NCBI GenBank assembly: GCA_963678675.1
Contig: OY783198.1
Location: forward strand, 14,368,311 to 14,432,310
Length of the DNA stretch: 64,000 bases
Direction of reading: 5' to 3'
Origin: Xiphydria camelus
Taxonomy: Eukaryota > Arthropoda > Insecta > Hymenoptera > Xiphydriidae
The notes beneath the pieces are model-generated. The model ran no database searches, was not told where the DNA came from, and worked only from the letters and a program-made list of their open reading frames with translations. Made by a program: the position numbers and the translations under genes. Shown here in pieces: positions 27,578 through 40,070 of the stretch (within the stretch, counting starts at the first letter, position 1; every line of letters starts with the position of its first letter).

Positions 27578-29691
27578 TGATTTGTCAAAGATGTGTAAAT
27601 ATCGTTTAGTTTTGTTTCCATTTCTGAAGAGAGGGTTATCATCTTCATTACAATCTTCATAAGTGCAACCTGGGCTAAAAGGTGAGCTCGTACAGCTCTG
27701 TAGTAAGCATGCCCAGTCATAATTTTTTCTGTGGAATTCAATGCATAGATGGTATTGAATAAATCCTTCAGGCCACTGCCTTCCATTATGTAACCTATGG
27801 ACCCTAAAAAGGACATTAATAAGTGAAATCCGCCTAATCTGGGAACAACATTATGCAGCCTAGAATCTGTGCAATTAGAAAGTATGAACCGCGCCTTCAA
27901 GTAGAGGGGTTGATCGAAAGTGACCATACACATTTTCTGACCATTTTCTTTACATTTATCTGCAGCTCTCAATAAAGCAGTAAATATTGTATCGTAATCA
28001 GTAGGAGGGGCATTTATAAAAGGAAGATAAGCAGCATATGTTTTCTCAAAAACGAGATCTCTCGTAGCTTGCTCCATGAACAAATTCCAACCTGATACAG
28101 CGGGAAAGCCTGTAAACTTGCTATATAGCCAAAGTATATCAGATGTAGATGGAAAGACATTTTCGGAAGTTGAGAAATGAATACTGAGGTCTTGAATCTT
28201 AACTTTCTTCAATCCTTCACCACGAGGCTCAAAGTGTTCTAGACTCACAGCTCCAAAATTGCCAACGACCGCAGTTTTTGGTATATATGTTAATCTCGGA
28301 ATGCTTTCATCTGCAGGTACTGCAGTTGCTGGAGCTACAGTGTAAATCCCACCCATCACATGAAAAGTGTTGTATCCATCGATTGTTTCAGTATTAAAAT
28401 CGGCGTTGTCATAAACAAACTGACAAAACCCGTCTCGATTAATTTTTACTTCTGGCTTCATGGCAGATGATATTTCAAAACGTACCGTTTCCGAGTACGA
28501 GCTACAAAATCCCATAGAATGTAATACATCTAACAACTTCCGGGAACCACACTTCTTATAGATAAATGCCGCCAACCCAACTTGTATGTTCGACAAAAAT
28601 GAATTGGGTCTCACCGAAGTGATAATACTGTGAGCAAGTGCATTGCATTTATTCTTCCATTTTTGAATGTTCCCGCGTTTTCTTTTTACAATAAGAGTAT
28701 CCAAAAAACATTTTAGTGTTCCAGGAATAGCGGCTTCACTCTCTCCTAGAAAACGGTCTGGTGGAGGGTAATCTGTTGTATTGTATACCTGTGTTCTGAT
28801 ATCTTCGCAAATAATCTTTGCTGCTGCTTCAACAACTCGAAGCCTTTCCTCTTGTATAGACTTACATGTTTTCTGATACCACGCGTTATTCAATATCTTC
28901 TCTCCTGTATTCTTAAAACATACAACAGTCTTTCTCTTCTTATTGCTCGCGAAGAGTATATCGTCTCCATATTTTTCAATGAGGCGAGCTGTTACCGTTT
29001 TCACTTCAGGTTGATAATTTCCCGTAATCTGCTCTATGAGCTGTTCCATAGAGAACTGACACTCGTCATCACTGTTTTCAATGTAATCATAAATACACTG
29101 CATTGCTCTGTCTATTTCTATTGCATGTGGCCCACGTCTTTTCTGTTCTTCGACCTTTGGTCGGGCATAAAGATCTCTATAACACTTGCTATGATACTGG
29201 GCATCTGCTGCGATCAAATCAAACACTGGTTCGATACGCTGAATTATAGACCGTCCATAATCATCACTGCGAGCTGTTGCTGCTTTCAGAATTGTGTCCC
29301 TCACACTGTTAACTCGAACACTGTATACAGTATTGCGCTGGCTTGGCGGTTCCCTCGATTGAGCAGCAATGAATTCTTCATTAATACGTTGTCCACATAG
29401 AAAACAATGACTTCTAAAATTAAACTCAGATGTTGACGACCGCGTAGTAGTAGATATGGTACTTCTCTCTTTCTTAGCCCTATTTACGAAAGCAGCAATC
29501 ATCCTGTCGTTCACATATGCCTTTCTACACTTTTCATGCACATTTATTGATGTTTTTTCTTTTAAACAAACCGCCTTGCCATCGTTTCTTTTTCTACTAG
29601 CCTCAATAAATGATGCAATACCTCGACTTTTAACCGATGACACCAGAGTTCCATCTTCCAAAGAAGCATCACAAATAAAACACACCGACAT
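27574..29691 (-). CDS. Zinc-finger-like first half of the same protein
   Basis: ATG at 29691-29689 opens a 705-residue frame. Two similar Cys/His motifs open the protein: CFIC with a later HEKC (about residues 4-55) and CFLC with a later HSKC (about residues 96-172), each followed by a charged helix, like recognition-type zinc fingers. The rest is alpha/beta in character (for example MVTFDQPLYLKA, LGGFHLLMSFLGSIG, MTGHAYYRAVRAHLL) and belongs, from memory, to an uncharacterised multi-copy protein family of arthropods and cnidarians in which both halves occur in one chain. It stops at TGA 27576-27574; the nuclease half overlaps this stop in the -1 frame. This could be a decay indel or recoding; no classical slippery heptamer is seen next to the junction. 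Confidence 0.7.
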   Translation of the reverse strand: MSVCFICDASLEDGTLVSSVKSRGIASFIEASRKRNDGKAVCLKEKTSINVHEKCRKAYVNDRMIAAFVNRAKKERSTISTTTRSSTSEFNFRSHCFLCGQRINEEFIAAQSREPPSQRNTVYSVRVNSVRDTILKAATARSDDYGRSIIQRIEPVFDLIAADAQYHSKCYRDLYARPKVEEQKRRGPHAIEIDRAMQCIYDYIENSDDECQFSMEQLIEQITGNYQPEVKTVTARLIEKYGDDILFASNKKRKTVVCFKNTGEKILNNAWYQKTCKSIQEERLRVVEAAAKIICEDIRTQVYNTTDYPPPDRFLGESEAAIPGTLKCFLDTLIVKRKRGNIQKWKNKCNALAHSIITSVRPNSFLSNIQVGLAAFIYKKCGSRKLLDVLHSMGFCSSYSETVRFEISSAMKPEVKINRDGFCQFVYDNADFNTETIDGYNTFHVMGGIYTVAPATAVPADESIPRLTYIPKTAVVGNFGAVSLEHFEPRGEGLKKVKIQDLSIHFSTSENVFPSTSDILWLYSKFTGFPAVSGWNLFMEQATRDLVFEKTYAAYLPFINAPPTDYDTIFTALLRAADKCKENGQKMCMVTFDQPLYLKARFILSNCTDSRLHNVVPRLGGFHLLMSFLGSIGYIMEGSGLKDLFNTIYALNSTEKIMTGHAYYRAVRAHLLAQVALMKIVMKMITLSSEMETKLNDIYTSLTNQ

Positions 29692-30861
29692 CGTAACGTA
29701 AATGATAAATATTCACGGTAAAACGCTCTTGACTGAGATCGAAAGTAACCGATCGGTCTTCAAGTTAAAGGACTTGTGCACTATATACATTACGTTCCGC
29801 GATACCAGATCGACTCAGTGGAGGGCCGACTCATTGACTTGGTTGCCTTGCTGATTACGAGTGAGGTTGAGCCCCGGAGCACGACACGTTGATGATTGGA
29901 AGTACATTAGAGACGACGCGGTTTGTCTTGGGTTATATACTAGCAATATTTGGTTGACGGAGGGGATAGCGTGGGTGACGCCACGCACCCTGATTGGCCG
30001 AAGGACGAATGTCGGTGAACCAGAAAATGACGCTGGGGAAATTTCTAAGCCTGTGTCCAAAGGGCGAAGGTGCCGTTGCTAACGGCTTCCGAGTGACGCA
30101 CTTAACGTTCAAGAAGGCCGGATGCTCATTCTCGACCGTTAATTGATTCTCTAGCAACTAGATATGCCAGCATTGGATTTGCTCTGCTCATCGACTGAAT
30201 TCGACATTCCTCCCTTTAATCCGGCTCGGCATTCGCGTACTGGCGGTGCCCCGTCGTGTATGCATTGCAGGAAACGGTTCGCGACGATCCGCACGGTAAT
30301 TGCCTTCCGATAAAGATCTGACCGTGGCATTAGCGGCCTACGTTCGCCGAAATATGCCGCTTAGTTGACGGTGAGATTAACTGTGAGTTCGTAAAGTATT
30401 TACGATCGATACTGTTAGACGATACGAATCGAATGTCTAAGCCCATCGATCAAATTCCGTCTTTGGTGCGACGGAACGGCTCTCACTAAACTTCGCGCAC
30501 ACGAACAAAAACGGGCGCTCCGGTAGGTAACGTACTAACAATAAGTACAAACAGATAGACGCAGACGTCCGAAATTCAATTAACAGGCTTCTTAGAAGAG
30601 AAGGGGCTCTTAAATAGCCAATAGAGTGACATTTCTTACCGCGCGGGACGACCGGCAGTCAATTGGACAGAGTTATTTTAGAAAATTAAAAATCTTTTTT
30701 GTTTAATTTTTTGGCTTAAAAAAGGAATTTCCGGTCAAAATTCGTGTTGACAAACCTAAAATTTATGTACAGTGGCCTAAAAAACATATATAAACAAAAT
30801 TTCAAAACTCTACCAAAACTTTACCCTATTCGCCCTTTTCGAGCACCATTTGACTAGACTA
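29692..30861. other. 5' region of the element gene
   Basis: Higher GC than the rest of the element, without coding signal on either strand. Presumed to contain the promoter of the minus-strand gene. Includes at 30727-30860 a partial direct duplicate of the right subterminal repeat (TTTCCGGTCAAAATTCGTGT, GAGCACCATTTGACTAGAC). Confidence 0.4.
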
Positions 30862-31176
30862 TTAATTTTGCGGCTCTCTCGCGGCTAAACCGTTGATCTT
30901 AGAAAGAAAACTTAAATAGATAAAATGTAGGAAATTTTATGCTCTTTAATTTCATATAGAACTAATATTTAACAAAAATGTATAGTTTTCCAGTTATTTT
31001 ATAAAAACTAAAAGAAAACCTTTTTTTGAGGAGTTTTCCTAAAAAAAAACGCTTTTCCGGTCAAAATTCGTGTTGGCAAATTTGATATTCCTGTTAAGCA
31101 ATACAAAAAACATATACAAACGAAATTGCAAAACTACACCAAAACTTTCTCCTATTTTCTACCATTTGACTGGACT
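30862..31176 (-). repeat. Right subterminal inverted repeat of the 8.3 kb element
   Basis: Reverse complement of 24079-24404 with a few small differences; same landmarks in mirror order (TTAATTTTGCGG ... ACCATTTGACT). Confidence 0.8.
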
Positions 31177-31266
31177 AAACAGCGCATAACTTGTATAGAT
31201 TACAATAAAATGTTTTATAAAAATTTGTGTTGTTAGTTGAAACAGGTCTTATTATGCGTCAAAAAC

Positions 31267-31776
<510 letters not shown>

Positions 31777-31852
31777 GGTTTGATAGTTTTCACAAAATTA
31801 ATTCCTAAAAATTAATTTAAAAACAAGCGTCTAGACAGTAATACCCCCTTAA

Positions 31853-33159
31853 ACTGTTACACCGTGATGTGGAATAAAGTACGATTGCTGAGCAATTTTC
31901 TTGGGGTCATTGACTTCATGCATGTGACCTAAGGATCTATACCCTTCCATAAAATCTTGATACTTAGATGAGAGTACAGCATTTTTTTTTCATTTTGAAC
32001 TCTGACACAAGATATTGTGCTAGCGCCTTGGAGCGCGATTCGCCAAGTAACTCGTGGGCCTGTGGCTTGAGCGGTAAATGAACTTTGTAGCGACCACCTT
32101 TGAGCCTCTTGTGTGTTTTAACAAACTGTTCTTCACAACCATTTTCCTCTGGGGTTGGGATTTCAATGTTACTGAATTCTTCCACCTCCCAGAACCGTTT
32201 CAAGTTGTTGTTGAGTTCTTCCATCGTTTGAATGCGGTTGGATACAACATAAGAGCGTTGCGACGAGTTATGGCCATTTTTCCCGTGAACTGGTCCCATG
32301 AGTACGTATCCTAATGGTGTATCATATGCTATAGGTATTCCTGGAGGACCCTCGATGTGACCGTTGAGGAATAGCTGTCCGCAGACGTCTGCTCCTAACA
32401 AGAGATCTATTTGAGACGGAGTTGCAAATGTTGGATCAACCAGTTTAATGCCTTTTAGGTGATGCCAACTTCTTGCTGCAATCCTTTGTGATGGTAGTGC
32501 GTTAAACAGCTTCTTGACTACCAATGCTGTGAGGTTGATCGAGAAATCTCGATCTATACAAGATTCTACTGACACGTTAACTGCGTTGCTTGCTTTAGCG
32601 ACCTCTGTGCCATCGAATCTCGATATTATGGTTGAAGCCTTTTTTCGCTTTAACTTTAATGCCTAAGCAGCCCATTCAGAGATGAGTGAGGTATCGGCTC
32701 CAGTGTCCAGGAGTGCCCTGACATAACAGGAATTGCCATCACCTGAGGCAATGACAATACGTGCGGTTGCAGGTAGTATAACTTGGCATGATTTGACTAC
32801 TGTTACAGATGCATTTGATGATTGCTCCTCATCCGATGAGTCTTGTGCATTTACTTGGTTTACTGCTTTGGGTGCAGATTTCCTTTGTCCATTAGGGACT
32901 GGCAATTCAGTTGAGTAACTGTTGTGTAGAGTCGTGTGATGCTTCGACGAACATAGCATACAACGCCATTTACTTTTACAAGCCGCTGACTTATGTCCGG
33001 GCATTTTAAACAGTTCGAACAGAGTTTCTTACCTTTGGCTGTGTCCTTTTTTTCAGCATCTGACATTTTGCTGTAGCTGCTGCATTTCCGTATGAGGTGC
33101 GGCTTTGAGCACAGTGGACATTGGAGTGATGATTTTTTCTTTCCATCTTCTGAATTCAC
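31853..33159 (-). pseudogene. BEL/Pao zinc knuckles, protease and start of pol
   Basis: Minus-strand pieces in several frames. 33159-32860 gives Cys-rich knuckles (CPLCSKPHLIRKC, LCSNCL), 33004-32663 a CCHC-like stretch and the aspartic-protease motif ALLDTGADTSLIS, and 32575-31964 the protease-to-RT linker (LLGADV, PIAYDTPLGYVLMGPV). Downstream to 31855 the conserved LGHMHEV and YFIPHHGV lead straight into the TTAA insertion. Frames change at about 32600, 32900 and 31975, so it is not functional. It is the 5' portion of the element whose RT is at 22572-23524. Confidence 0.8.
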
Positions 33160-34120
33160 CTGACTGACGGTGGTGCGCTTGTTTTCTGTTCTTTTGATTC
33201 GGGTACAGGATTAATGCAAGATAACAACACCTGTTGTCTGTTTTCCAGGAACGTAATAAGCCCTTTGAACTGTGGAATGGCCGTGTTGTCGATCAAGGAC
33301 TTCTCCCAGTCTAACTTTGTTGCTTGGTCCAGTTTTCTCGATAGTAGAAAGACGAACTATTCATCCCACTGTTCAACAGGCTTTGCTAGTGACCCGAATG
33401 AACGTATTGTTCGTTGGAGAAAATCAATAAGTCGCTTGATTTCTACCGATGATTTGGTAAAAGCACATGGAAGATCCACTAAACTTGCCATATGTGATGC
33501 TGTGACAATAGCCTTTTATTTCCGTATCGATTCTCTAAAGACCTCCAAGTCCCTTGATAATTGTTCGCCGTTAAGGGTGTATTTTTTATGAGCGCTGCTG
33601 CATCACCTTTTATATGTCGTTGCAGATAAAAAATTTGTTGTACCTCTGGTATTGTTGGAATATCGTGTACCATAGATACGAACTGATCCCTGAAGCTTTC
33701 CCATTCCAATAAACCGCCAGAAAACGTTGGAATATCAAGTTTCGGTAGTCGTGCCGATGCCGTGATTGGAAATTGAAGTCCTGAAGTTCCAGGATTGTGA
33801 GGATCTGGAACCGTCGCAGCATTCAAATTTGCCAATTGTTGCTCGATGTAGTCTGCTGCTTCGAGATAACCATCCTCGGTGATATCAAATATTTTTTCCG
33901 TGACATACGCAGATGATTTAATCTCCCTGAATACCGTGAGCCTTCGATGAAGTGTCAGGAATTCCTGCCAGTAGTTGTCGAGTACCTTTCTCCTATTTTG
34001 CAACACGACTGTAGTTAAGTTTGCCCTTCCCATTTTGCCAATGTTGATTTTGGTACGTAGGAGGAGCTCCGAAAACCCCCTGCTTTCCGCAATACTTTGC
34101 TCGAGGGTGGACATTTTCAC
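33160..34120 (-). pseudogene. BEL/Pao gag region (DUF1759-like)
   Basis: The frame 34120-33479 begins with an ATG and shows gag features typical of Pao elements: LPKLDIPTFSGGLLEWESFRDQF, a capsid-like IPEVQQIFYLQRHIKGDA, and SLENRYGNKR. Coding continues in a shifted frame toward the zinc knuckles. The region upstream of 34120 should hold the 5' UTR and LTR, not delimited here. Confidence 0.75.
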
Positions 34121-35100
34121 AGGGAAACACGGAAAGTCTTATTAGATTATAAAGTTAATAAGATTTTGTTCCTATGATCGTGTATAATGATTGATACTAC
34201 TGTTACTATACGTATTTATCGGAGCACACTTTGCGCGATAACGCTGAATTCTCCGTATTATTTCAAATTCAATTTATACGTTATACACCGTGTATTTATC
34301 GCGGACGGTTAAAATGATTGATATGATTCTTTAGTAGAACAAATAATTTGGCAACGTTATAATACGACTTATATATATTTGCGAGGTTAGTAATAATGAT
34401 AAGTTGAAACGACTTATGTATGAAGTTGTATTATTATGCCTCGTCGCTCGTTATTCCGTCGTTACTGCCTTGAAGATGCTTTTCGTGCAGCTAGAACAGG
34501 TTGAAATGGATGCGACACCTTTTTCTCAATTATACGTTGAGGTTCGCCGACCACGTTACGACCGTTGAAATTCGTCGACCACGTTGCGACTGTTGAAATT
34601 CGCCGACCACGTTGCGATCTTGAATTTTTGCACTCACTTTTGATTGATTTTTCCACTTTGTTTACGCGTGTGAACTTTATTAGTTATTACGTTCAATAAA
34701 TGGGTTTCGGCAGCAGATGTTTAGGAAGGTTCTTTGTCACACTACAAAATTGGCAGTTATCACTTCGTATAATTGGTACTACTAGGTTAGGTTTGTACAA
34801 CGTTGAAACTACGATTGACTAGCGCGAGGCGAGAGCTCTGACACACATATAAATGACCACACATATTACGGTCGGCACACCGGGCTGCATGGCGACAGGC
34901 GCAGACACATGCAGACTATATACAGGATCTCCACGTATGTAGTTGACATAGGACGATATGGCACGTAGCGTTTTGTAGACAGTAGGCTATACACTATTGG
35001 TCGGGACGCAAGGACGACGAACAATTGGCTCTATCTATCGCCGGCAGACGTCAATCGTCGCGAGAGAAGTTCCCTAGAGCGTAAAAACCTAGCAGATGAG
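34121..35100. other. Between BEL/Pao and Gypsy copies; 28 bp tandem repeat
   Basis: No gene. At 34543-34618 there are nearly three copies of a 28 bp unit (TTCGCCGACCACGTTGCGAC...). An LTR of the BEL/Pao element is expected here but no second copy in the window confirms it. Confidence 0.4.
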
Positions 35101-35112
35101 AAAGTATGGCGG

Positions 35113-35805
35113 GTGACGGGTACCACCCTTCCACCCTTCTGGAAGCAAAAGCCAGAGGTATGGTTCGCAGCAATTGATTCACAATTTCACCATCATCGCA
35201 TTACCTCGGACGCCTCCAAGTACCATGCAGCGGTATTAAAATTAGAACACGACGTCATTGACGTCATAGAAGATATCATCATGAATCCTCCAGCCAAGAA
35301 CAAATACGTCACACTCAAGGACGCTCTTTGCGAATGATACAGCGCCTCTAAAGAAGATAGATTCCGAAAATTAATCTCCGGCCTTCATCTCGGCGATAGG
35401 AAACCGTCGTTCTTATTGTCCGAGATGGAAGCACTGAATCGGGGACGATTGGACGAGGAATCCCTTCGCAACCGGTGGTTCGATCATCTACCACAGCAAA
35501 CGAGAGATGTTCTGTCTACAGTTGGAGAAATGTCGAATCGGGACTTGGCTCGGATTGCCGATAAAGTCTGGAAAACCCACAACGAGCCAACAAGCTATAC
35601 CGCATCTGTCGATGCCGTCTCGTCGAACACAACAAGAAAGAGGTTAAGCCGCAACGTATGGAGCCACGAAGACGTTCCAGCGCGAGTACGACTCCGAGAC
35701 AGACCAGCGAGACTACCGAACCTGACGGGAGCACCACGTGTTTTTACCACCAACGATTTCGCGCGAAAGCACGTAAGTGTAGGCAGCCATGTCAGTATCA
35801 GGTAG
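35113..35805 (+). pseudogene. Gypsy-type gag
   Basis: Starts with LPPFWKQKPEVWFAAID, the usual beginning of the gag of this clade, then DVIEDIIMNPP, LGDRKPSFLLSEM, FDHLPQQTRDVLS. A TGA at 35335-35337 replaces a conserved Arg codon. The zinc-knuckle variant CFYHQRF...KCRQPC is read in another frame at about 35729-35785, so there is also a frameshift. Confidence 0.75.
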
Positions 35806-36376
35806 CGCCGGTGGGAAACTAATTATATCGCATGTGGTATCGGCGGACACCGGCGACAGCAGATTAACACGCTGCCTTTTCATCGCCGATCGCAACTCCG
35901 GTAGGAAATACCTCATCGACACGGGGGCAGAGATCTCAGTTATACCTGCAACTCGAGCCGACATGCCTCGTCGAGGTAAACTGATTTTACACGCAGCAAA
36001 CGGCACCAAGATTGCTACGTACGGCCAACGGACACTCACCCTCAACTTGGGGTTGAGTCGTCCCATCAGTTGGGTCTTCGTCGTAACAGCGGTACCCTAT
36101 AGCATTATATGGGTAGATATGTTATACCGGCATCGCATAACGGTCGATATTGAGAAACGGCAATTTACCGACCGGAACAAGGAGACGTCCGCACGAAAAG
36201 TCGAGCCAGCGTCCAGGGTAGATCTCTCCCTTATCGACAGTGGCCCGTGTGCACAACATCTGCGACAGTTCCCCGAGTTGACAGCTACATCTACGAAATT
36301 GTCTTCGGCAAAACACTGCATTGCACATCACATAGAGACGACTGGTTCACCGTCGACGAAAGGTTGGCTCAGATAA
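35789..36376 (+). pseudogene. Gypsy-type aspartic protease, truncated before RT
   Basis: Retropepsin motif YLIDTGAEISVIPA at about residue 48, followed by LNLGLSRPISWVFVVT and the usual linker ending HHIETTG. The sequence then jumps directly to the region between RNase H and integrase (LPALAAAQQADEELHLL, in another frame), so the polymerase core is deleted. Confidence 0.75.
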
Positions 36377-37161
36377 TCGACTTGCCAGCACTAGCAGCAG
36401 CACAACAGGCAGACGAGGAGCTACATCTCCTAAAAAGAAAACGTCATTGAAGTTACAAAGACTCACATTTTTGGACCAGCATGACAGGAAATCTACTGTG
36501 ACGTCTCTCAAAATGATATTCGACCATACGTCCCGAAGGATTTTCGTCGCCAATCTTCGAGGCATTCCATAACCTGTCTCATCCAAGCGGTAGAGCATCT
36601 TGCAAATTTATTTGTCAACGATACGTCGAACTTTCTATGAACCGAGAAATCACGAGATGGGCAACAGCGTGCATCCCATGTCAGCGAGCCAAAATCAGCC
36701 GTCATATTCACGTTCAATCGGCCACATTCCTGGAACCAGACCAACGTTTCGACTACGTGCACGTGGATATTATTGAACCGATGCCAACATCCAGAGGATA
36801 TTGTTATTGTTTAACGATGGTTGACAGATTCTCACGGTAGCCCGAAGCAATTCCAATAGTCGACATCACGGCAGACACAGTGGTAAAAACATTTTTTGCG
36901 CACTGGGTAGCCCGGTATGGATCTCCTAAGACCATCACAACAGACCAAGGATCTCAGTTTGAATCTTTGATATTCACGGCCATGACACGGTTGGTCGGAA
37001 GTGAACGAACACGAACCACAGCAATCCACCCTGTAGCAAATGGGATAGTAGAACGTTGGCACCGAACCTTAAAAACAGCCATCCGCTGCTACCAAACTCA
37101 ATTATGGACTGACATATTGCCCACAATCCTGTTGGGACTAAGAACGGCCTATAAAGAGGAC
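36370..37161 (+). pseudogene. Gypsy-type integrase, N-terminal and catalytic part
   Basis: Zinc-binding region (CIPCQRAKISRH), then the DDE core: DYVHVDII, TTDQGSQFES and NGIVERWHR carry the three acidic residues. A TAG at 36838-36840 and at least one frameshift break it. It ends at LRTAYKEDL, where the TTAA element is inserted, and resumes at 38870. Confidence 0.75.
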
Positions 37162-38869
37162 TTAACCCTTCACCACTCGCCAGAAACCTACGACCTTATG
37201 TGCTCGCACGGAGAGCGCTGAGCCGCCGTGCTAAACGGAGCACGCTGTTGCCACATTACCGGCTACTTTGCACTGAACGGAAGACGAATAAAAGTGCGTC
37301 GTGGCAACACTGTATCTCGAGCGTTTATCGGAGAGCTACTCGCACTGGGCGGCTCGGCGCCGCTTTTCCGTTCGCTCGGATAATTATCTTTTTTTTTAGT
37401 TGCGCAAGTGTATTTTTTGAAAAATTATAGCCACGGGCCGTTTCAGAAATGTTTAAGGGGTAAGGCCACCATGGAACTTTTCAAAAATCGATTTTTTTTT
37501 ATTAGCTTAAAACCTTCCTTAAACCCTCAAGAATAAGAAAAAAAAGGTTTCGTAGTTAAGAAAAATTTCGAATCGGTCGTTTACGTCAATTTACAGAGAC
37601 GCCGCGCGGCGCATTAACACTTAGCGCCATAGCCAACTATACGGTTTCCACCGCGCTCGGGCGAGCCAAACTACATTGAATAGGGAGATCTCCCCGATTA
37701 GTGGGCTAACTGTTAATTAAATGCATGTTGAGACGTATTATCGGAGTTGAGGCTCGTGTCATTAGCAGTACTATTCGGCCATTTATTTTATGTAAAGTCA
37801 TTCTAGCTGTCAGACGGACGCCGCGTGCGTGATTTTGCTTCGTGTTTCATCAGTTTATCTTTTTACTACGAGTTACTGAAATTAGTGAATAAAATGTGTG
37901 ATAAATCTTGCCGTGTGCACTTTCAACGATGGAATTTGTAGTATAATGCAAGTTATACGACAGTTGGACATGACAGTTTGAAGGAATTGCTACAATTTCT
38001 GCGTTGAGGCGGACGAACTCCGCGTCGATTTTTCGAACCGATCGCTGACTGAGGCTGCAAAAACAGCTCGAATTGCCGCAAAATCAGCCAGAAAAGAAGA
38101 AGAAGAACTCAACATTAACATAGAAGGCCAACTATACGGTGCAGGCATCGCGGATTAAAGGTATACTATAATTTTCGACCGTAAAATGTTACTTAAAACT
38201 TTAAACGCGTTTTTCTCAGAACACGAAATTTCAAATCGGGCGAACCGATAGCGGCTACAAATCTTTATCGATTGCCTTGCAATTTTGAGGGTATCTTTAT
38301 ACCTATATAATCTAATAGACCACGTAGGGGTTTTTCGATAAGTTGTAACCTTTTTGTTTTATAAACGATTATGTATGAAATTCTTATGCGAAAACGTGAA
38401 CTTTTCTTTTATATACTCACCATTTCTCGAAAAATCAATATTTTCAAAATCCCCTACGTGGTCTATTAGTTTATGATATATATTAAAGAAAAATCTTTGG
38501 ATTTTTGTTCTAGGTTCACGCTTGTGGGTACAGCCGGTTCGCCCGTTTTGGACCTCCACAAAAAATTCATCGTAGAAACCGGACCCTGGAACGGCCATTT
38601 CTTAACCAAAAATTAAAAACAAAATATTTTTTAGTAGCTTTGAAGATACTTGATAAAGTACTTTATAAGAAAATTCTATAGCTTTTACACTACTCCTAAA
38701 AAAAAATGCACAAAATCGTCCTTCTTTCTTGACGCACATGGTGGCCTTACCCCTTAAAAGAAGCATTTATATTTTTTTCGAATTTGTCTAATAGTAAAAA
38801 ATATAAGGAAATCACTTAAAATTTCAAAACGGCGGCGCCGCGCTCATATAGCGAGTGGTGAAGGGTTAA
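37162..38869. mobile_element. TTAA-flanked element with CCCTTCACC ends
   Basis: TTAA at 37162-37165 and 38866-38869; ends CCCTTCACCACTCGC and its exact inverse (37166-37180, 38851-38865). It lies within the integrase frame of the Gypsy copy. After subtracting the second TTAA element nested in it (37457-38753) about 400 bp remain, GC-rich and non-coding, which is a piggyBac-like MITE in size, end sequence and target. Confidence 0.85.
37453..38757. mobile_element. TTAA-flanked MITE-like element, copy C of the GGGG-TIR family
   Basis: TTAA at 37453-37456 and 38754-38757; 17 bp perfect TIRs starting GGGGTAAGGCCACC. Internal block AAACGCGTTTTTCTC at 38203, then an inverted repeat of 19 bp (38312-38330 with 38451-38469, starting CTAATAGACCACG) around a 120 nt loop. 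The right subterminal AAAAAAATGCACAAAATCG resembles that of copy A. Non-coding. Confidence 0.8.
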
Positions 38870-39336
38870 AGGGATCAACGGCAGAATACATGTATGGGAC
38901 AACGATGAGGATTCCAGGAGAATTTTTCACATACAAAGACCCGCCATCCGATCCGAATATTTTTCTGGAGGAATTCCGAATGCACATGCCTAGCTAAAAA
39001 CCAGCCAACCATCACTGCGGAAATAAAACATTCGTCTACAAAGACTTACAATCATGCAGCCACGTGTTCCCAAGGCAAGACGCACCAAAAAGCAGGGCTT
39101 TGATAACCCGTATTCGGGGTCACGCAAAGTACTCGAAAGTACTCGACTTCACCATCGAGGTCAACGGCCGCGCGACGAACCTCAACATACAAAGACTGAA
39201 ACCTGCACATCTAACGGCGGCAGACTGGATCAATGACGCTGAAACTCCATCAACTTCAGCAGCAGACCTTAACCAAAGACAACGGACTCCTTTACGCACC
39301 TGCAAGGGTCCAGCAGCAAAGTGCAATAACTCTTAA
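38870..39336 (+). pseudogene. Gypsy-type pol tail after the insertion
   Basis: Resumes the integrase C-terminal region: AEYMYGTTMRIPGEFF, FVYKDLQSCSHVF, then a shifted frame with VNGRATNLNIQRLKPAHL, the standard end of pol in this clade. A stop near 38996 and one frameshift are visible. Confidence 0.7.
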
Positions 39337-39435
39337 ACTAACAAAGACTGATAGAATAGACGAACTAGTAGTACAAATGCCTTCCAAATTTAACCGCCAA
39401 ATAAATTTGCAAATGGCCGCAGCAGTATCCCTATT

Positions 39436-39952
39436 AGGTTGGCTGGTGGTCGAGGAAGTAAACTTCGGCGCCACCGAGCTAAACACCCTTTTTGACCGCC
39501 TGATTTAAAATATCGACACCTTGCTTTGAAAACCTCGAAGTGCAATTTTTGACAAAAATGCCATTTATAACTTACTATGTTAAGGTTTAAAATCTGAAAA
39601 CAGTAAGCTATCATGGCATTTTTTTCAAAAATTGCACTTACAAAATTTTCGAAGTAAGGTATCGATGGTATCGATATATCAATATGGCAGCCTCTACTTC
39701 ATAGTAGGCATGGAATTCAGATATTATCAAAATACCTTTCAATTAAATCTTGTTTTTTTCCACCAGTTTTGGCGTTAAGACCAACTAATAATTTCTTCAA
39801 CTGCTTCACTTTCAAATCACCGTAATTCATTTTTACCAATTTTTTTACCAGTCACATTAGTGCAGCATTAATAATGTATTATAACCGTTTAAATTTGACC
39901 GCGGGTGTTTGGCTCGGTGGCGCCATCTGCTTCAGTTTTGCCCAGCCAACCT
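39436..39952. mobile_element. TIR element with internal hairpin
   Basis: Ends AGGTTGGCTGG / CCAGCCAACCT with a further inverted block GGCGCCACCGAGC.AAACACCC. Inside, 39505-39660 folds on itself (AGTGCAATTTTTGACAAAAATG and inverse). Non-coding. Confidence 0.6.
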
Positions 39953-40070
39953 TATTCTCGGAGGGAAGTGATGTAGAACGCGCCTTGAGCTTGCAGTTCC
40001 GCTTTAAGGTTCCCCACTACATGGCGAGAGGCCATCTTAGATAAGTTAGTCATAGAACTTCGCTTCCGTA

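Larger units (their letters stand above)
35101..39336 (+). mobile_element. Gypsy-type LTR retrotransposon copy, internally deleted and interrupted
   Basis: Ordered gag, protease, integrase and pol tail on the plus strand, with reverse transcriptase and RNase H missing at about 36360 and a nested TTAA element at 37166-38865. Same clade as the minus-strand copy at 50072-52279, judged by gag and protease motifs. LTRs were not identified. Confidence 0.8.

Noticed and set aside
25269..29400. Plus-strand frames opposite the 8.3 kb element gene
   Set aside because: Antisense shadows of a well-supported minus-strand gene with recognisable motifs.
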